Source: Aquirickettsiella gammari
GTDB taxonomy: Bacteria; Pseudomonadota; Gammaproteobacteria; Diplorickettsiales; Diplorickettsiaceae
Direction of reading: 5' to 3'
Assembly: GCA_963701065.1 (NCBI GenBank)
Contig: OY969558.1
Coordinates: 186,001 to 250,000, forward strand
Length of the DNA stretch: 64,000 nucleotides
The notes beneath the pieces are model-generated. The model was given only the letters and a program-made list of their open reading frames with translations, was not told the DNA's origin and ran no database searches. This document shows positions 15,626 through 24,711 of the stretch, one piece after another. How positions within the stretch are numbered: the stretch's first letter is position 1; every line of letters begins with the position of its first letter. The position numbers were made by a program, and so were the translations under genes.

Positions 15626-18259
15626 ATGGAAATTTATAACAAACTCTTTGAAATTTTAAATCCTGGCGATCTGCTCCTCACGGCCAATAAACGTTTAATT
15701 CCGTTTTTACATAAAGCGTATGCCGATTATCAACAAACACAAAAAAAAATGCGCTGGCCAACACTTTCCTTGTTTACTTTATCGCGCTGGTTAGAATTAC
15801 TGTGGGAAAAACAACAAATAGAACAACAAAGTTTTCCTTTTCGCTTACTCACAGAACAACAAGAATATGTCATTTGGCAAACTATTATCAATAAATCCCC
15901 TTATCTTTTATTAGATACGCAGGATACCGCCAAAAGAGCACAACAAGCTTGGCAACTACTCCATCTGGCACAACTTAATTATAGATCGTCTCACTTTAAA
16001 CAAAATAAGGAAACAGCCAACTGGCAAACCTGGGCCAGCACTTTTGCTGAGCTTTCTAATACCTACCATTATATCGACGCGTGTAGTGCTACGAATCTTT
16101 TGATCGAATTATTGCAAAAAAAAATACTAACTCCGCCTAAACGTATTTTTTTGCTGGGATTCACCGAACTTAATCAGCAATATAAAAAATTATTAGCTTG
16201 TTTAGCCGAACAACATTGTATCATCTCTCACTACACACCCGCTTATAGCAAACCTAAATTACAACGTTTAAGTTTAGTGGATAAAGAAACAGAATTTCGC
16301 AGCATGGCACTATGGGCCCATCAATGCGAGCAAGCCGGTAAAAGAAATATAGCCTGTGTTGTCCCTAATCTTATCGAACAGCGACCGCAATTGCTCAGGC
16401 AATTTAGTGAGGTATTCACCGAACTAACCCCAACAAGCCTACATCGACCGCCTTTTAATATTGCTGCCGGCAATCCGCTCAAAGAATTTGCTCTGATTCA
16501 AACCGCCCTAACGATTATTGAATTAGAAAATATTAATTCCTTTAGTAAAGTGAGTGGATTGATACGCTCACCTTATCTAGGCGGCGCTCAACAGGAGCAA
16601 TCACAACGTGCACAACTGGATATTAACTTACGCTGCCATAGTGAAAGCAAACTAAGTTTAGCCGTCCTAGTCGCGGCGAGTAAAAAACAAGCTTGTCCAC
16701 ACTTAGGCCACTTAATAAGTCAGCTTATGCCATTACTCAAAGAATATGAGGGTAAATCTTTAGCTAAGCCCAGTTTGTGGGCCAAACACTTTGCTAAAAA
16801 ATTGCATTGTTTAGCTTGGCCTGGTGAACGCAATCTAAACAGTTGTGAATTTCAATTGCTTGAACGTTGGTCCGAATTATTGACTGAACTGGCGGGTTTG
16901 GATTTTATTCTGGGCCCAATAAGTCAAGCACACGCTTTACAACAACTGCAAGAATTAATTACCAATTGCTTATTTCAAGCTAAAACACGCCATGATCCTC
17001 CTATTCAGGTATTAGGAATATTAGATACTGCCGGTATTTACTTTGATGCGATGTGGGTAATGGGTCTAGATGATAAAACCTGGCCAGCCGCTGCCAAAGC
17101 AAATCCATTTATCCCTCATTTTTTACAGCGACAACATCAGTTACCTCATGCGTCGAATGAACGGGAATTCTATTTTGCACATCTGTTGACACAAGGTTTA
17201 ATCCGTAGCGCGCCAACGCTTATTTTTAGTCATGCAGCGCAAAACTTAGATCAAGCTTTACGTCCCAGTCTATTAATTAACGCGATGCCCTCGATAGAAT
17301 TGAGCGAATTAACACTGCCGCATTACCAATCACGCGCGGAAAAGATACGCGCCACGCAAGATTGGGAATATTATCACGATGAGCAAGGTCCAGCGCTACC
17401 GGGTGAGCAATACTACTCGGCGACGAGTCAACTGCTTCAATCGCAAGCGACTTGTCCTTTTCAAGCCTTTACACGCTTTCGTTTAAACGCTAAATTTTAT
17501 CCCTTGCCAGCAATCGGACTCAATGCCAGGGATCGTGGCATACTTTTACATCAAGTTTTAGAGCAATTTTGGAATACCTTAGTGAATCAAGAGGCACTCT
17601 TGCAATTATCTGACGTCGCGCTCGATGAGCAAATCGATACGGCAATTGATTTAGGTATAGTCAGCTACACTAAAAAACGACCCTTTATTTTCAAACCTCA
17701 CTTTATCGCTATAGAACGCCGTCGTTTGCGTAGCCTGTTAAAAAATATCGTTGACCTAGAAAAACAACGTCCGCTTTTTATACAATCGCTACATGAACAA
17801 AAACAAAACTATACGCTCGGTAAACTGGCATTGAATTTACGTATTGATCGGATCGATCAACTGGCCGATAACAGTTACCTCCTCATTGATTATAAAACTG
17901 GTCTCCCTACGACAATAAATTACTTAGAAGAACGCTTAGATCATCTGCAGCTACCGCTGTATTGTTTAGCCTATGCTGAAACCGTACGCGGTTTTGCGCT
18001 GATGCATATTCGTAGCAATACCCTTGCGCTACAAGGGATCACGGCAGAAGAAACCGGGATGACGCAACTAAACTCACTCAAAAAACTAAAGACAACGCTG
18101 GTTCTACGCAGTTGGTCCGATCTGCTCAAGTATTGGCGCGCCTTATTAGAAAAATTAGCACAGCAATTTGAAATAGGTTTTGCGGCAGTGGATCCGAAAC
18201 GCGGTTCAACAACTTGTCAGCAATGTGATCTAAAGTTACTGTGTCGCATCAATCACTAG
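15626..18259 (+). CDS. AddB-like PD-(D/E)XK nuclease of a double-strand-break repair complex
   Basis: 877 residues; matches the gammaproteobacterial AddB/RexB-like 'probable DNA repair protein' family paired with an AddA-like helicase. The N-terminal two thirds resemble an inactivated UvrD-type helicase (for example GILDTAGIYFDAMWVMGLDDKTWP). The C-terminal nuclease domain has GILLHQVLEQFW, LRIDRIDQL and YLLIDYKTG near residue 751, giving the D...D-x-K catalytic set. Cys in QATCPFQAF (~609) together with CQQC and LLC at the C-terminus match the four ligands of the AddB iron-sulfur cluster that pins the nuclease domain. It would process broken ends for RecA loading. The partner lies at 20084-23470, with an unrelated reverse-strand gene between. 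Confidence 0.85.
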   Translation: MEIYNKLFEILNPGDLLLTANKRLIPFLHKAYADYQQTQKKMRWPTLSLFTLSRWLELLWEKQQIEQQSFPFRLLTEQQEYVIWQTIINKSPYLLLDTQDTAKRAQQAWQLLHLAQLNYRSSHFKQNKETANWQTWASTFAELSNTYHYIDACSATNLLIELLQKKILTPPKRIFLLGFTELNQQYKKLLACLAEQHCIISHYTPAYSKPKLQRLSLVDKETEFRSMALWAHQCEQAGKRNIACVVPNLIEQRPQLLRQFSEVFTELTPTSLHRPPFNIAAGNPLKEFALIQTALTIIELENINSFSKVSGLIRSPYLGGAQQEQSQRAQLDINLRCHSESKLSLAVLVAASKKQACPHLGHLISQLMPLLKEYEGKSLAKPSLWAKHFAKKLHCLAWPGERNLNSCEFQLLERWSELLTELAGLDFILGPISQAHALQQLQELITNCLFQAKTRHDPPIQVLGILDTAGIYFDAMWVMGLDDKTWPAAAKANPFIPHFLQRQHQLPHASNEREFYFAHLLTQGLIRSAPTLIFSHAAQNLDQALRPSLLINAMPSIELSELTLPHYQSRAEKIRATQDWEYYHDEQGPALPGEQYYSATSQLLQSQATCPFQAFTRFRLNAKFYPLPAIGLNARDRGILLHQVLEQFWNTLVNQEALLQLSDVALDEQIDTAIDLGIVSYTKKRPFIFKPHFIAIERRRLRSLLKNIVDLEKQRPLFIQSLHEQKQNYTLGKLALNLRIDRIDQLADNSYLLIDYKTGLPTTINYLEERLDHLQLPLYCLAYAETVRGFALMHIRSNTLALQGITAEETGMTQLNSLKKLKTTLVLRSWSDLLKYWRALLEKLAQQFEIGFAAVDPKRGSTTCQQCDLKLLCRINH

Positions 18260-18322
18260 GTCTATGCATTTTTAAAATTGCTGAGCTTAGGGTAGCAGGG
18301 TTTTCCCGGTGGAATACGCTTC

Positions 18323-19987
18323 TTATTTTTTTGCGACACTGATAGCGCTTGTTGCGGCAACACTTGGCGTAGAGTTCGGCTCTTCTAGCGCTGTTAGCGC
18401 TGTGGTAAAAAAAACAGTCTTCTTCTTAAGATCCGTTTTTTGGCGCAAGGATGCTAATTTTTCATTTGATTTTTTTAAACCTGCTGCAAGCTCTATAATA
18501 ATCGCTAAGGGATCTTGGTTGACATCCGCTTTTAACGTCTTACCCAATGTAAAACCACACAGCTCAGCTAAAAATCGATTACTTTCTGCTAAATCAGCTT
18601 GTTGCGCATGCCTAAATAATTTTTCTCGTAATATGTATTTTGCAGTTTCGTCGCCGTCTTTAGCCATCAGATGATTCATACGCATCAGATTTATCTCAAA
18701 TAACACCTCATGTAGCTTTTTAGGCTCCGTAACGGCTCGCTTATGGGCTATTAATTGATCAAATGCATACGCTACGATTTCGATGATTTTTAGACCGACT
18801 TCTTTTTCTGGTTTTCCTTTGGCAAAATCAAATAAACGCAAGCCAAGTTGCAGATAATCGATTTTTAGACCCGTTCTCGCTGAAAAATCAAGCAAAAAAT
18901 CTAATTGTTTGCTGAGCTTATCCCAGTTTTCAGTACGAATAGAGTACTTTAGCTGATGTAACCTTTCATCAAGACATGGCTCGCCTTTTATTTCTTTAAG
19001 CGCTATTAATGCCCTAAGATAGTTTTGTTTATCATAAACATAATATCGACTCTTTTCCGCTACACTCCCCATTGGCCGATAAGATTTTATCGCTTTTATT
19101 CCCAATTTTTCTAAGATTTTGATTTCCCTATAATGATAACCAAAATCGATTTCATAGCGACCTTCTGCATTAAGCGCAAAACTACGATAATATTTCTCTT
19201 TGATAAATGAGTGTATTCCAACTGGAACAAGAAACTCACTCGCCGTGTCATAGATTAAAAACGGATATAAACTGATAGAATCTTTAAGTGCACTGACTAT
19301 CTTATCCCGTGTCAGTATCAAGCTGGTCTTATCACCTCCTATTTGACAGGTAAATATAATCTTGGGATAGCGTTCCTTATCCGCCGTAATGTTTTGATTT
19401 AATACCTTAAGTGAACTGTCCTTAGGTCTGTCGCTAGCTTTTTTTACCACTGCAGACCATATTTCTGCTAAAGAGTTACTGGGAAAATTTTGTTGTATAT
19501 CGCTTATTAACACCTCTATATGTGCAACACTCAAACTAAGGCCGCAGGGAGCCAAATAGTGTGTCCAATAACGGTAAGCTTCTTTTTTAACCGGTTCCGA
19601 TAATATCGAATCAATATGCTCAAATAATTTTTGCGTATTATCATTAATCAGCTGATGGGGAACCGTCAGTCGAACACAAAATTCCTTGTTGGAAATGTGC
19701 TCAATCTTTTCAACCAGCACATGAGAAAAGTTATTGTAAGCACACACTTGTAAATCTTGCACAAATTGACCAATCGAAACGCCATAAGGGGTTTGCAAGT
19801 AAATATAAAAACTATCATATTTCCTGAGTTCATCGATAGGCGAAAATCGGCAGCACTCTGGAACCAAATGATAGCCAAAAAAGCGCAGAAATGCATGCTC
19901 AAAGATATCCGTCGAAATGTTGATATCAGGATGGCGTTCCTTTAAATAATTATTGAATCTTTCAACTAAGCATTCATAGTTTAACAT
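18323..19987 (-). CDS. Unknown protein (554 aa), possible effector
   Basis: I do not recognise a family. The protein is soluble, with no signal peptide or membrane helix. The N-terminal half is mixed alpha/beta (FYIYLQTPYGVSIGQFVQDLQV, KIIFTCQIGGDKTSLILTRDKI). The C-terminal half is mostly helical (residues ~330-510: LRALIALKEIKG, LDFLLDFSARTGLKIDYLQLG, KEVGLKIIEIVAYAFDQLIAHKRA). A low-complexity tail (STPSVAATSAISVAKK) closes the protein and resembles the ends of two other unknowns in this window. It sits on the opposite strand between two genes that normally act together. This suggests later insertion, but no mobile-element ends were found. Dot/Icm substrate status is a guess from tail composition and orphan status. 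Confidence 0.6.
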   Translation of the reverse strand: MLNYECLVERFNNYLKERHPDINISTDIFEHAFLRFFGYHLVPECCRFSPIDELRKYDSFYIYLQTPYGVSIGQFVQDLQVCAYNNFSHVLVEKIEHISNKEFCVRLTVPHQLINDNTQKLFEHIDSILSEPVKKEAYRYWTHYLAPCGLSLSVAHIEVLISDIQQNFPSNSLAEIWSAVVKKASDRPKDSSLKVLNQNITADKERYPKIIFTCQIGGDKTSLILTRDKIVSALKDSISLYPFLIYDTASEFLVPVGIHSFIKEKYYRSFALNAEGRYEIDFGYHYREIKILEKLGIKAIKSYRPMGSVAEKSRYYVYDKQNYLRALIALKEIKGEPCLDERLHQLKYSIRTENWDKLSKQLDFLLDFSARTGLKIDYLQLGLRLFDFAKGKPEKEVGLKIIEIVAYAFDQLIAHKRAVTEPKKLHEVLFEINLMRMNHLMAKDGDETAKYILREKLFRHAQQADLAESNRFLAELCGFTLGKTLKADVNQDPLAIIIELAAGLKKSNEKLASLRQKTDLKKKTVFFTTALTALEEPNSTPSVAATSAISVAKK

Positions 19988-20083
19988 CCCTATCTATCCT
20001 CATTATCAAAATTCGCTTAAATTAGCTTATACTGGTTCAAAAATCCATCTATACAACACGGCTAAAATAGCAAACTCATACGC

Positions 20084-23000
20084 ATGAACACACCCTCTGT
20101 CATTGCAGATGCCCCGCAACGCCAACACGCCTTGGATGCAAGCCTGTCATTTATAGTGCAAGCACCGGCAGGTTCCGGAAAAACTGAACTCTTAGTACAA
20201 CGCTATTTAACATTACTCGCCCGCGTCTCGACTCCAGAATCTATTATTGCGATTACCTTCACCCGTAAAGCCGCCAACGAAATGCGTCTCAGGATTCTTC
20301 AAGCCTTAGAACTGGCTCATAACACCCAAACACCAACCGACAAAGATAGCGCACGTTATCAACTTGGTAAAAAAGTATTGGCGCAAGATCAACGTTTAGC
20401 GTGGAATTTATTGGCTAATCCTAATCGGCTACGCATCTTAACCATCGATAGTTTCTGCCAATCCTTAACCCGGCAAATGCCTTTATTATCTCAATTAGGC
20501 GAAAAATTAACACCGCTTGATAATCCACAATGCTTGTATCACTTGGCGGTACAAGAATTGTTAACCCATCTCGAAGATAAATTACCTTGGCAAGATGCCT
20601 TAAGCCATTTATTGAGCCACTTGGATAATAATTTTCAGCAAGTCGAAGCACTACTCTGCCAAATGTTAGCCCGACGTGAGCAATGGCTCGCTTATCTGTG
20701 CCATCATCAAACCCATTTACGAGCACAACTCGAACAAGGTTTATACCGCATTAATCAGAAATTATTAGCCCGTCTTAATCAACTAATCCCTCATCACTTG
20801 AGCCAAGAACTCTTTTATTGTTTAAATTTCTCCTTACAACAAACGTATAAAAAACCTTTAGAAAAAATCGGCGATCTCGATTTTTGGCGGGCCGCCACGA
20901 GCTTATTACTAACCGGCGGTAATGAATGGCGAAAACAACTGAGAAAAAGTGAAGGCTTTCTGGCTACTTCAGCGCTAAAAAATAAAGCTGAAAAAGCACA
21001 ATACAGTGCGATAAAAAAAAGGATGAGCGATTTGATCGTATGCTTAAGCCAACAAACAGCACTGAAAGAAGCGCTAATTGATTTAAAACAAGCGCCGCCG
21101 CTGCACTATAGCGAAACACAATGGCAAACGCTAAATGCTTTGTTTGAACTATTGCCGGTCTTAGTCGCCCATTTAAAAATTATCTTTCAGCAACAACAAA
21201 AAGTAGATTATAACGAAATCTTACTCGCCGCTTGTGCGGCTTTAGGTCAAGCAGAAAATCCGAGTGATCTCGCCCTGCGTTTGGATTACCAAATCGAACA
21301 TCTATTAATTGATGAATTTCAAGATACCTCAAGCACCCAGTTACAATTAATCGAAAAACTAACCGCCGGCTGGCAAAATCAGGATGGGCGAACACTGTTT
21401 TTAGTCGGTGATCCGATGCAGTCTATTTATCGATTTCGTAAAGCCGAAGTAGATTTATTCCGACAGGTGCAACAAAATGGGATCGGAGCGATTCAATTAC
21501 ATTCGCTCTCTTTGTCGGTTAATTTTCGCTCCCAAACCGGCTTGGTCAATTGGGTTAATCACTGTTTCAGTCAATTATCAGCGCCATCAGACGATATAAA
21601 TTCGAGTACTGCCTACTTTTCACCCGCTACCGCTTACGCACAACAGGCGAGTCGCGATGCCATCCGCTACTACTGGCAGACTGAAAGTGATGCACTAGCG
21701 GCAAATCAATCAGAAGCGGAAAAAATAGTCGAAATTATTCAACAAATCAAACGACAGCATCCACAAGATACTCTCGCTATTTTAGTCAGAGCGCGCCGCC
21801 ATTTATCCGAACTATTGCCCGCTTTAAATGCAGCAAACATTGCTTATCAAGCCATTGAAATTGATAGTCTGGCTGAAAAATCTGCCGTACAAGATCTCCT
21901 CGCCTTGACGCGTGCCCTACACCATCTCGGTGACAGAATTAGTTGGTTGGCTTTATTACGTTCACCTTATTGTGGTTTATCCTTAACTGATCTGGAAAAG
22001 ATCACTCAGTTTAGCCATGAAAACTGTCTCGCGTTGACTATCTGGCAACAACTCTTACACTTTGAAATGATTCCACTCAGCGATGCAGCAAAACAACGTT
22101 TGCGCCGCATCGTACCCGTCCTTGGCGAGAGTCTGAGTCAACAAGGCCGTATCCCTTTAACGTGCTGGATAAAAGAAACCTGGTTAAACCTAGGTGGCCC
22201 TACGACCTTAGCCAACGAGGACGCCATAAATTACATCGATGCTTTTTTAGATTTTCTTGACCAAAAGCTAAGTCAGGAAGGCGATAGGCTGGATTTTTTT
22301 AAATTAGATGCTGATCTAACGCAAATCTATCGTCCTACTTTGAGTAAATCAGCACAGGCGGTAGAGATCATGACGATACATAAAGCAAAAGGACTCGAAT
22401 ATGATCATGTCATCTTACCCGGCTTACATCGCAGAGGTCGTACCGAACAGCCACCACTGTTGCTCTATAGTGAAAGAATCGATGCGGCGAAAAAAAAAGA
22501 TTTGTTACTCGCGCCACTCAAAGCCAGTTGTGAAGAACAAGATTTAATTTATAATTATCTTTTTAAAGAAGAGAAGAAAAAAAATGCGACGGAGTTAACG
22601 CGTTTACTCTATGTTGCCAGTACCCGCGCCAAAAAATCCCTACATCTGCTCGCAACACTCTGTTGTGATGAAAAAGGCGCTATTAAAACACCGTCGTCGC
22701 TTTCCCTATTAAGTCATTTATGGCCGGCTATCCAGATAAAGCCCGATGATATTTTATCGTTAGCGCCGCTAAAAAATACCTCTTTACCTCCACCTAAGCG
22801 ATTATTAAAACGTTTAAGCGCCGATTGGCAAGCACCCATTGCGCCCAAGCAAGACATGGCTTGGCCTGATAGAACGTCTAGTCCTTTGGTCTATCAATGG
22901 CGATTACATCCCGAGAGGATACTTGGCACTGTGATACATCGCTTGCTCTATCAAATCAGCCAAGAGGGTTTGGCAACTTGGGATCTAAAGAAAATAAACG

Positions 23001-23470
23001 CCGCGCAAGGAATGTTTATTCGACTACTGGCACAAAATGGTCTATTAGCCGAACAAGAACAGTCCGCTTTGTTAAAATTGAATACCTGTTTACAGAAAAC
23101 CTTAAGTGATCCACGTGGACGCTGGATTTTAAGTCATCAACATCAGGCGGCCGAATCTGAGCTGGCATTAACCGCGCTACTCAATGGAAAACCACAAAAT
23201 CTTGTCATCGATCGAACGTTTATAGATACGGCGGGTGTACGCTGGATTATCGATTATAAGACGACAACTTACACCGGAAACAAACCGGCTGATTTCTTAA
23301 AAGATGAAATGCAACAACACAAATCGCAATTGGAAACCTATGCCCAGGCATTCTCACTGGATCCTAACGCAAGTGCCAGTCAAATAATCTGTTTAGGACT
23401 CTATTTCCCCATGACATCGCTGTGGTGCGAATGGGTCTTTAAGAATAAATGTAACACTGAACCTGCTTGA
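20084..23470 (+). CDS. AddA-like UvrD-family helicase-nuclease
   Basis: 1128 residues. ATP-dependent superfamily 1 helicase with a C-terminal nuclease, the partner of the AddB-like protein at 15626-18259. Helicase motifs in order: Walker A QAPAGSGKTELL (residues ~25-37), AITFTRKAANEMR (Ia), LLIDEFQDTSS (II), VGDPMQSIYRFRKAE (III), LSVNFRS (IV), TIHKAKGLEYDHVILPGL (V) and LLYVASTRAKKSLHLLA (VI). The nuclease part has LGTVIHRLLYQ and VRWIIDYKT (near residue 1054). Together these give a RecBCD-type end-resection machine of the AddAB class, built from two subunits with two nuclease domains. The 3' end overlaps the convergent DedA gene by 70 bp. Confidence 0.9.
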   Translation: MNTPSVIADAPQRQHALDASLSFIVQAPAGSGKTELLVQRYLTLLARVSTPESIIAITFTRKAANEMRLRILQALELAHNTQTPTDKDSARYQLGKKVLAQDQRLAWNLLANPNRLRILTIDSFCQSLTRQMPLLSQLGEKLTPLDNPQCLYHLAVQELLTHLEDKLPWQDALSHLLSHLDNNFQQVEALLCQMLARREQWLAYLCHHQTHLRAQLEQGLYRINQKLLARLNQLIPHHLSQELFYCLNFSLQQTYKKPLEKIGDLDFWRAATSLLLTGGNEWRKQLRKSEGFLATSALKNKAEKAQYSAIKKRMSDLIVCLSQQTALKEALIDLKQAPPLHYSETQWQTLNALFELLPVLVAHLKIIFQQQQKVDYNEILLAACAALGQAENPSDLALRLDYQIEHLLIDEFQDTSSTQLQLIEKLTAGWQNQDGRTLFLVGDPMQSIYRFRKAEVDLFRQVQQNGIGAIQLHSLSLSVNFRSQTGLVNWVNHCFSQLSAPSDDINSSTAYFSPATAYAQQASRDAIRYYWQTESDALAANQSEAEKIVEIIQQIKRQHPQDTLAILVRARRHLSELLPALNAANIAYQAIEIDSLAEKSAVQDLLALTRALHHLGDRISWLALLRSPYCGLSLTDLEKITQFSHENCLALTIWQQLLHFEMIPLSDAAKQRLRRIVPVLGESLSQQGRIPLTCWIKETWLNLGGPTTLANEDAINYIDAFLDFLDQKLSQEGDRLDFFKLDADLTQIYRPTLSKSAQAVEIMTIHKAKGLEYDHVILPGLHRRGRTEQPPLLLYSERIDAAKKKDLLLAPLKASCEEQDLIYNYLFKEEKKKNATELTRLLYVASTRAKKSLHLLATLCCDEKGAIKTPSSLSLLSHLWPAIQIKPDDILSLAPLKNTSLPPPKRLLKRLSADWQAPIAPKQDMAWPDRTSSPLVYQWRLHPERILGTVIHRLLYQISQEGLATWDLKKINAAQGMFIRLLAQNGLLAEQEQSALLKLNTCLQKTLSDPRGRWILSHQHQAAESELALTALLNGKPQNLVIDRTFIDTAGVRWIIDYKTTTYTGNKPADFLKDEMQQHKSQLETYAQAFSLDPNASASQIICLGLYFPMTSLWCEWVFKNKCNTEPA

Positions 23471-23973
23471 GTCCTTTGTGCTTGAAAAACATAACCGGCA
23501 CCGATAAATAAACTGACCCACAATAAAGCACCTGAATACGCAAACAGGGCAAAATAACGCCACGGAAGTCTTAAGCCACCAGCAACATATCCGGTTAAAT
23601 GCCTCACCCCGGGAATAAAGTAACCGATTATTAAGGCCCATTTACCCACCCGCTCAAACCAATTATGCGCTAATTGATAACGCTTTTCAGTTAAGCCGAT
23701 ATAGCGGCCCCAGGTTTGACTCAGATAATGACCGGTCGCTATCCCTAAGACATAACTACCACTGATTCCACAACAACTACCCGCATAAGCAGCAATTAAG
23801 CTGGACAAAATCGCTAATTTTCCTTTTGCCATTAAATATCCGAGTAATAACAACAAGGACTCTTCAGGAATCGGCAAGGCAAAGATCCCCAGCGCAAACC
23901 AAAAAAAAATAGCCAGGCTGCCGTATTGATGAAGCCAGGGTAAAAAACGATCGAGCAAGGAGGGTAATAACAT
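23401..23973 (-). CDS. DedA-family membrane protein
   Basis: 190 residues with the DedA (SNARE-associated/VTT) pattern: an N-terminal re-entrant segment with ALPIPEESLLLLLGYLMAKG, then the conserved FIPGVRHLTGYVAGGLRLPWRYFALFAYSGALLW motif and a final helix. Members are thought to move undecaprenyl phosphate or other lipids across the inner membrane and affect proton-motive-force homeostasis. The C-terminal 23 codons overlap the 3' end of the AddA-like gene on the other strand, so the tail here may be an extension over an older convergent gap. Confidence 0.88.
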   Translation of the reverse strand: MLLPSLLDRFLPWLHQYGSLAIFFWFALGIFALPIPEESLLLLLGYLMAKGKLAILSSLIAAYAGSCCGISGSYVLGIATGHYLSQTWGRYIGLTEKRYQLAHNWFERVGKWALIIGYFIPGVRHLTGYVAGGLRLPWRYFALFAYSGALLWVSLFIGAGYVFQAQRTQAGSVLHLFLKTHSHHSDVMGK

Positions 23974-24056
23974 AAACCTACTATTTTAAATAAAATATCA
24001 AATGACACCCTCACTAAAGCGTCGATATCCGCTCATCATGAATAATCTTAACAAGC

Positions 24057-24338
24057 TTACTGTTTTTTTCGTTTAAATTTTTTATAGACTTCGTTATCAT
24101 TCCGTTTTCCGATAAAAGCAATAATGATCGTGTTTTCTTCTGAATTTATCCGATAGATAACGCGGTATTCACCGATATCAACTCGATAATAATCTGAAGT
24201 GCCCTTTAATTTTTTTGAGTCTTGTGGCAATGAATTGACACGCAAGGATTCTAAAGTCACCGCTATTTGTCTTCCATGTTTAGTGGGGACCTGCTGTAAA
24301 AATTTTAAAGCATTTTTAGTAAGACTAATTTTTAGCAT
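24057..24338 (-). CDS. RelE/ParE-family toxin
   Basis: 93 residues with the RelE/ParE core: LTKNALKFLQQVPTKHGRQI, KKLKGTSDYYRVDIGEYRVIYRI and the basic end VYKKFKRKKQ. RelE toxins cut mRNA on the ribosome and ParE toxins poison gyrase; the Arg-rich RVDIGEYRVIYRI strand favours the RelE type. It overlaps the upstream antitoxin by 14 bp, so translation is coupled. Confidence 0.88.
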   Translation of the reverse strand: MLKISLTKNALKFLQQVPTKHGRQIAVTLESLRVNSLPQDSKKLKGTSDYYRVDIGEYRVIYRINSEENTIIIAFIGKRNDNEVYKKFKRKKQ

Positions 24339-24579
24339 TACGTAATGACTTTAAAAAATCTTCGCTTTCTCTTTCACTGACGAGTCCTTCCATTTCTGAA
24401 GTCTTTGCCAACATTTCCCACAGTTTATCTTGCGCGCCTTCTAATAATTGATAGGCTTTTACGGATAATACGATAGCGACCGGACGCCCTTTTTTTTCAA
24501 TCAGCACGCCTTCGCTTTGGGCGGCGTCAAGCATACGACCAAACTCGTTTTTTGCTTCCCTGGCTCCAAGTGTTAACAT
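24325..24579 (-). CDS. Phd/YefM-family antitoxin
   Basis: 84 residues. The N-terminal Phd/YefM DNA-binding and dimerisation fold is seen in AREAKNEFGRMLDAAQSEGVLIEKKGRPVAIVLS, followed by a flexible acidic tail that would wrap the toxin. The start has AGGTGA upstream. A nested inverted repeat 15-54 bp upstream fits autoregulation by the toxin-antitoxin complex. The pair is isolated among housekeeping genes, as is usual for mobile toxin-antitoxin modules. Confidence 0.88.
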   Translation of the reverse strand: MLTLGAREAKNEFGRMLDAAQSEGVLIEKKGRPVAIVLSVKAYQLLEGAQDKLWEMLAKTSEMEGLVSERESEDFLKSLRNAKN

Positions 24580-24593
24580 AAATCACCTATAAT

Positions 24594-24633
24594 GTTTCTT
24601 ATGTTTATAATAGCTCTTATGGCTATAAGAAAC
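24594..24633. promoter_or_regulatory. Operator-like palindrome of the toxin-antitoxin module
   Basis: GTTTCTTAT (24594-24602) and ATAAGAAAC (24625-24633) are perfect inverted repeats, with a smaller pair, ATAGC and GCTAT, nested inside. The position directly upstream of the antitoxin start fits an autoregulatory operator overlapping the promoter. Confidence 0.65.
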
Positions 24634-24711
24634 AAGCTTTTATGCCGCTCGCTTAAAAGAGATGCTTACATTCAATACCTTTTAAAGCCTTAGCTTATTT
24701 GATTTTAAGCC

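Noticed and set aside
18309..18674. 121-codon plus-strand ORF
   Set aside because: It is antisense to the 3' part of the 554-residue gene, whose codon pattern and length are far better; no start signal.
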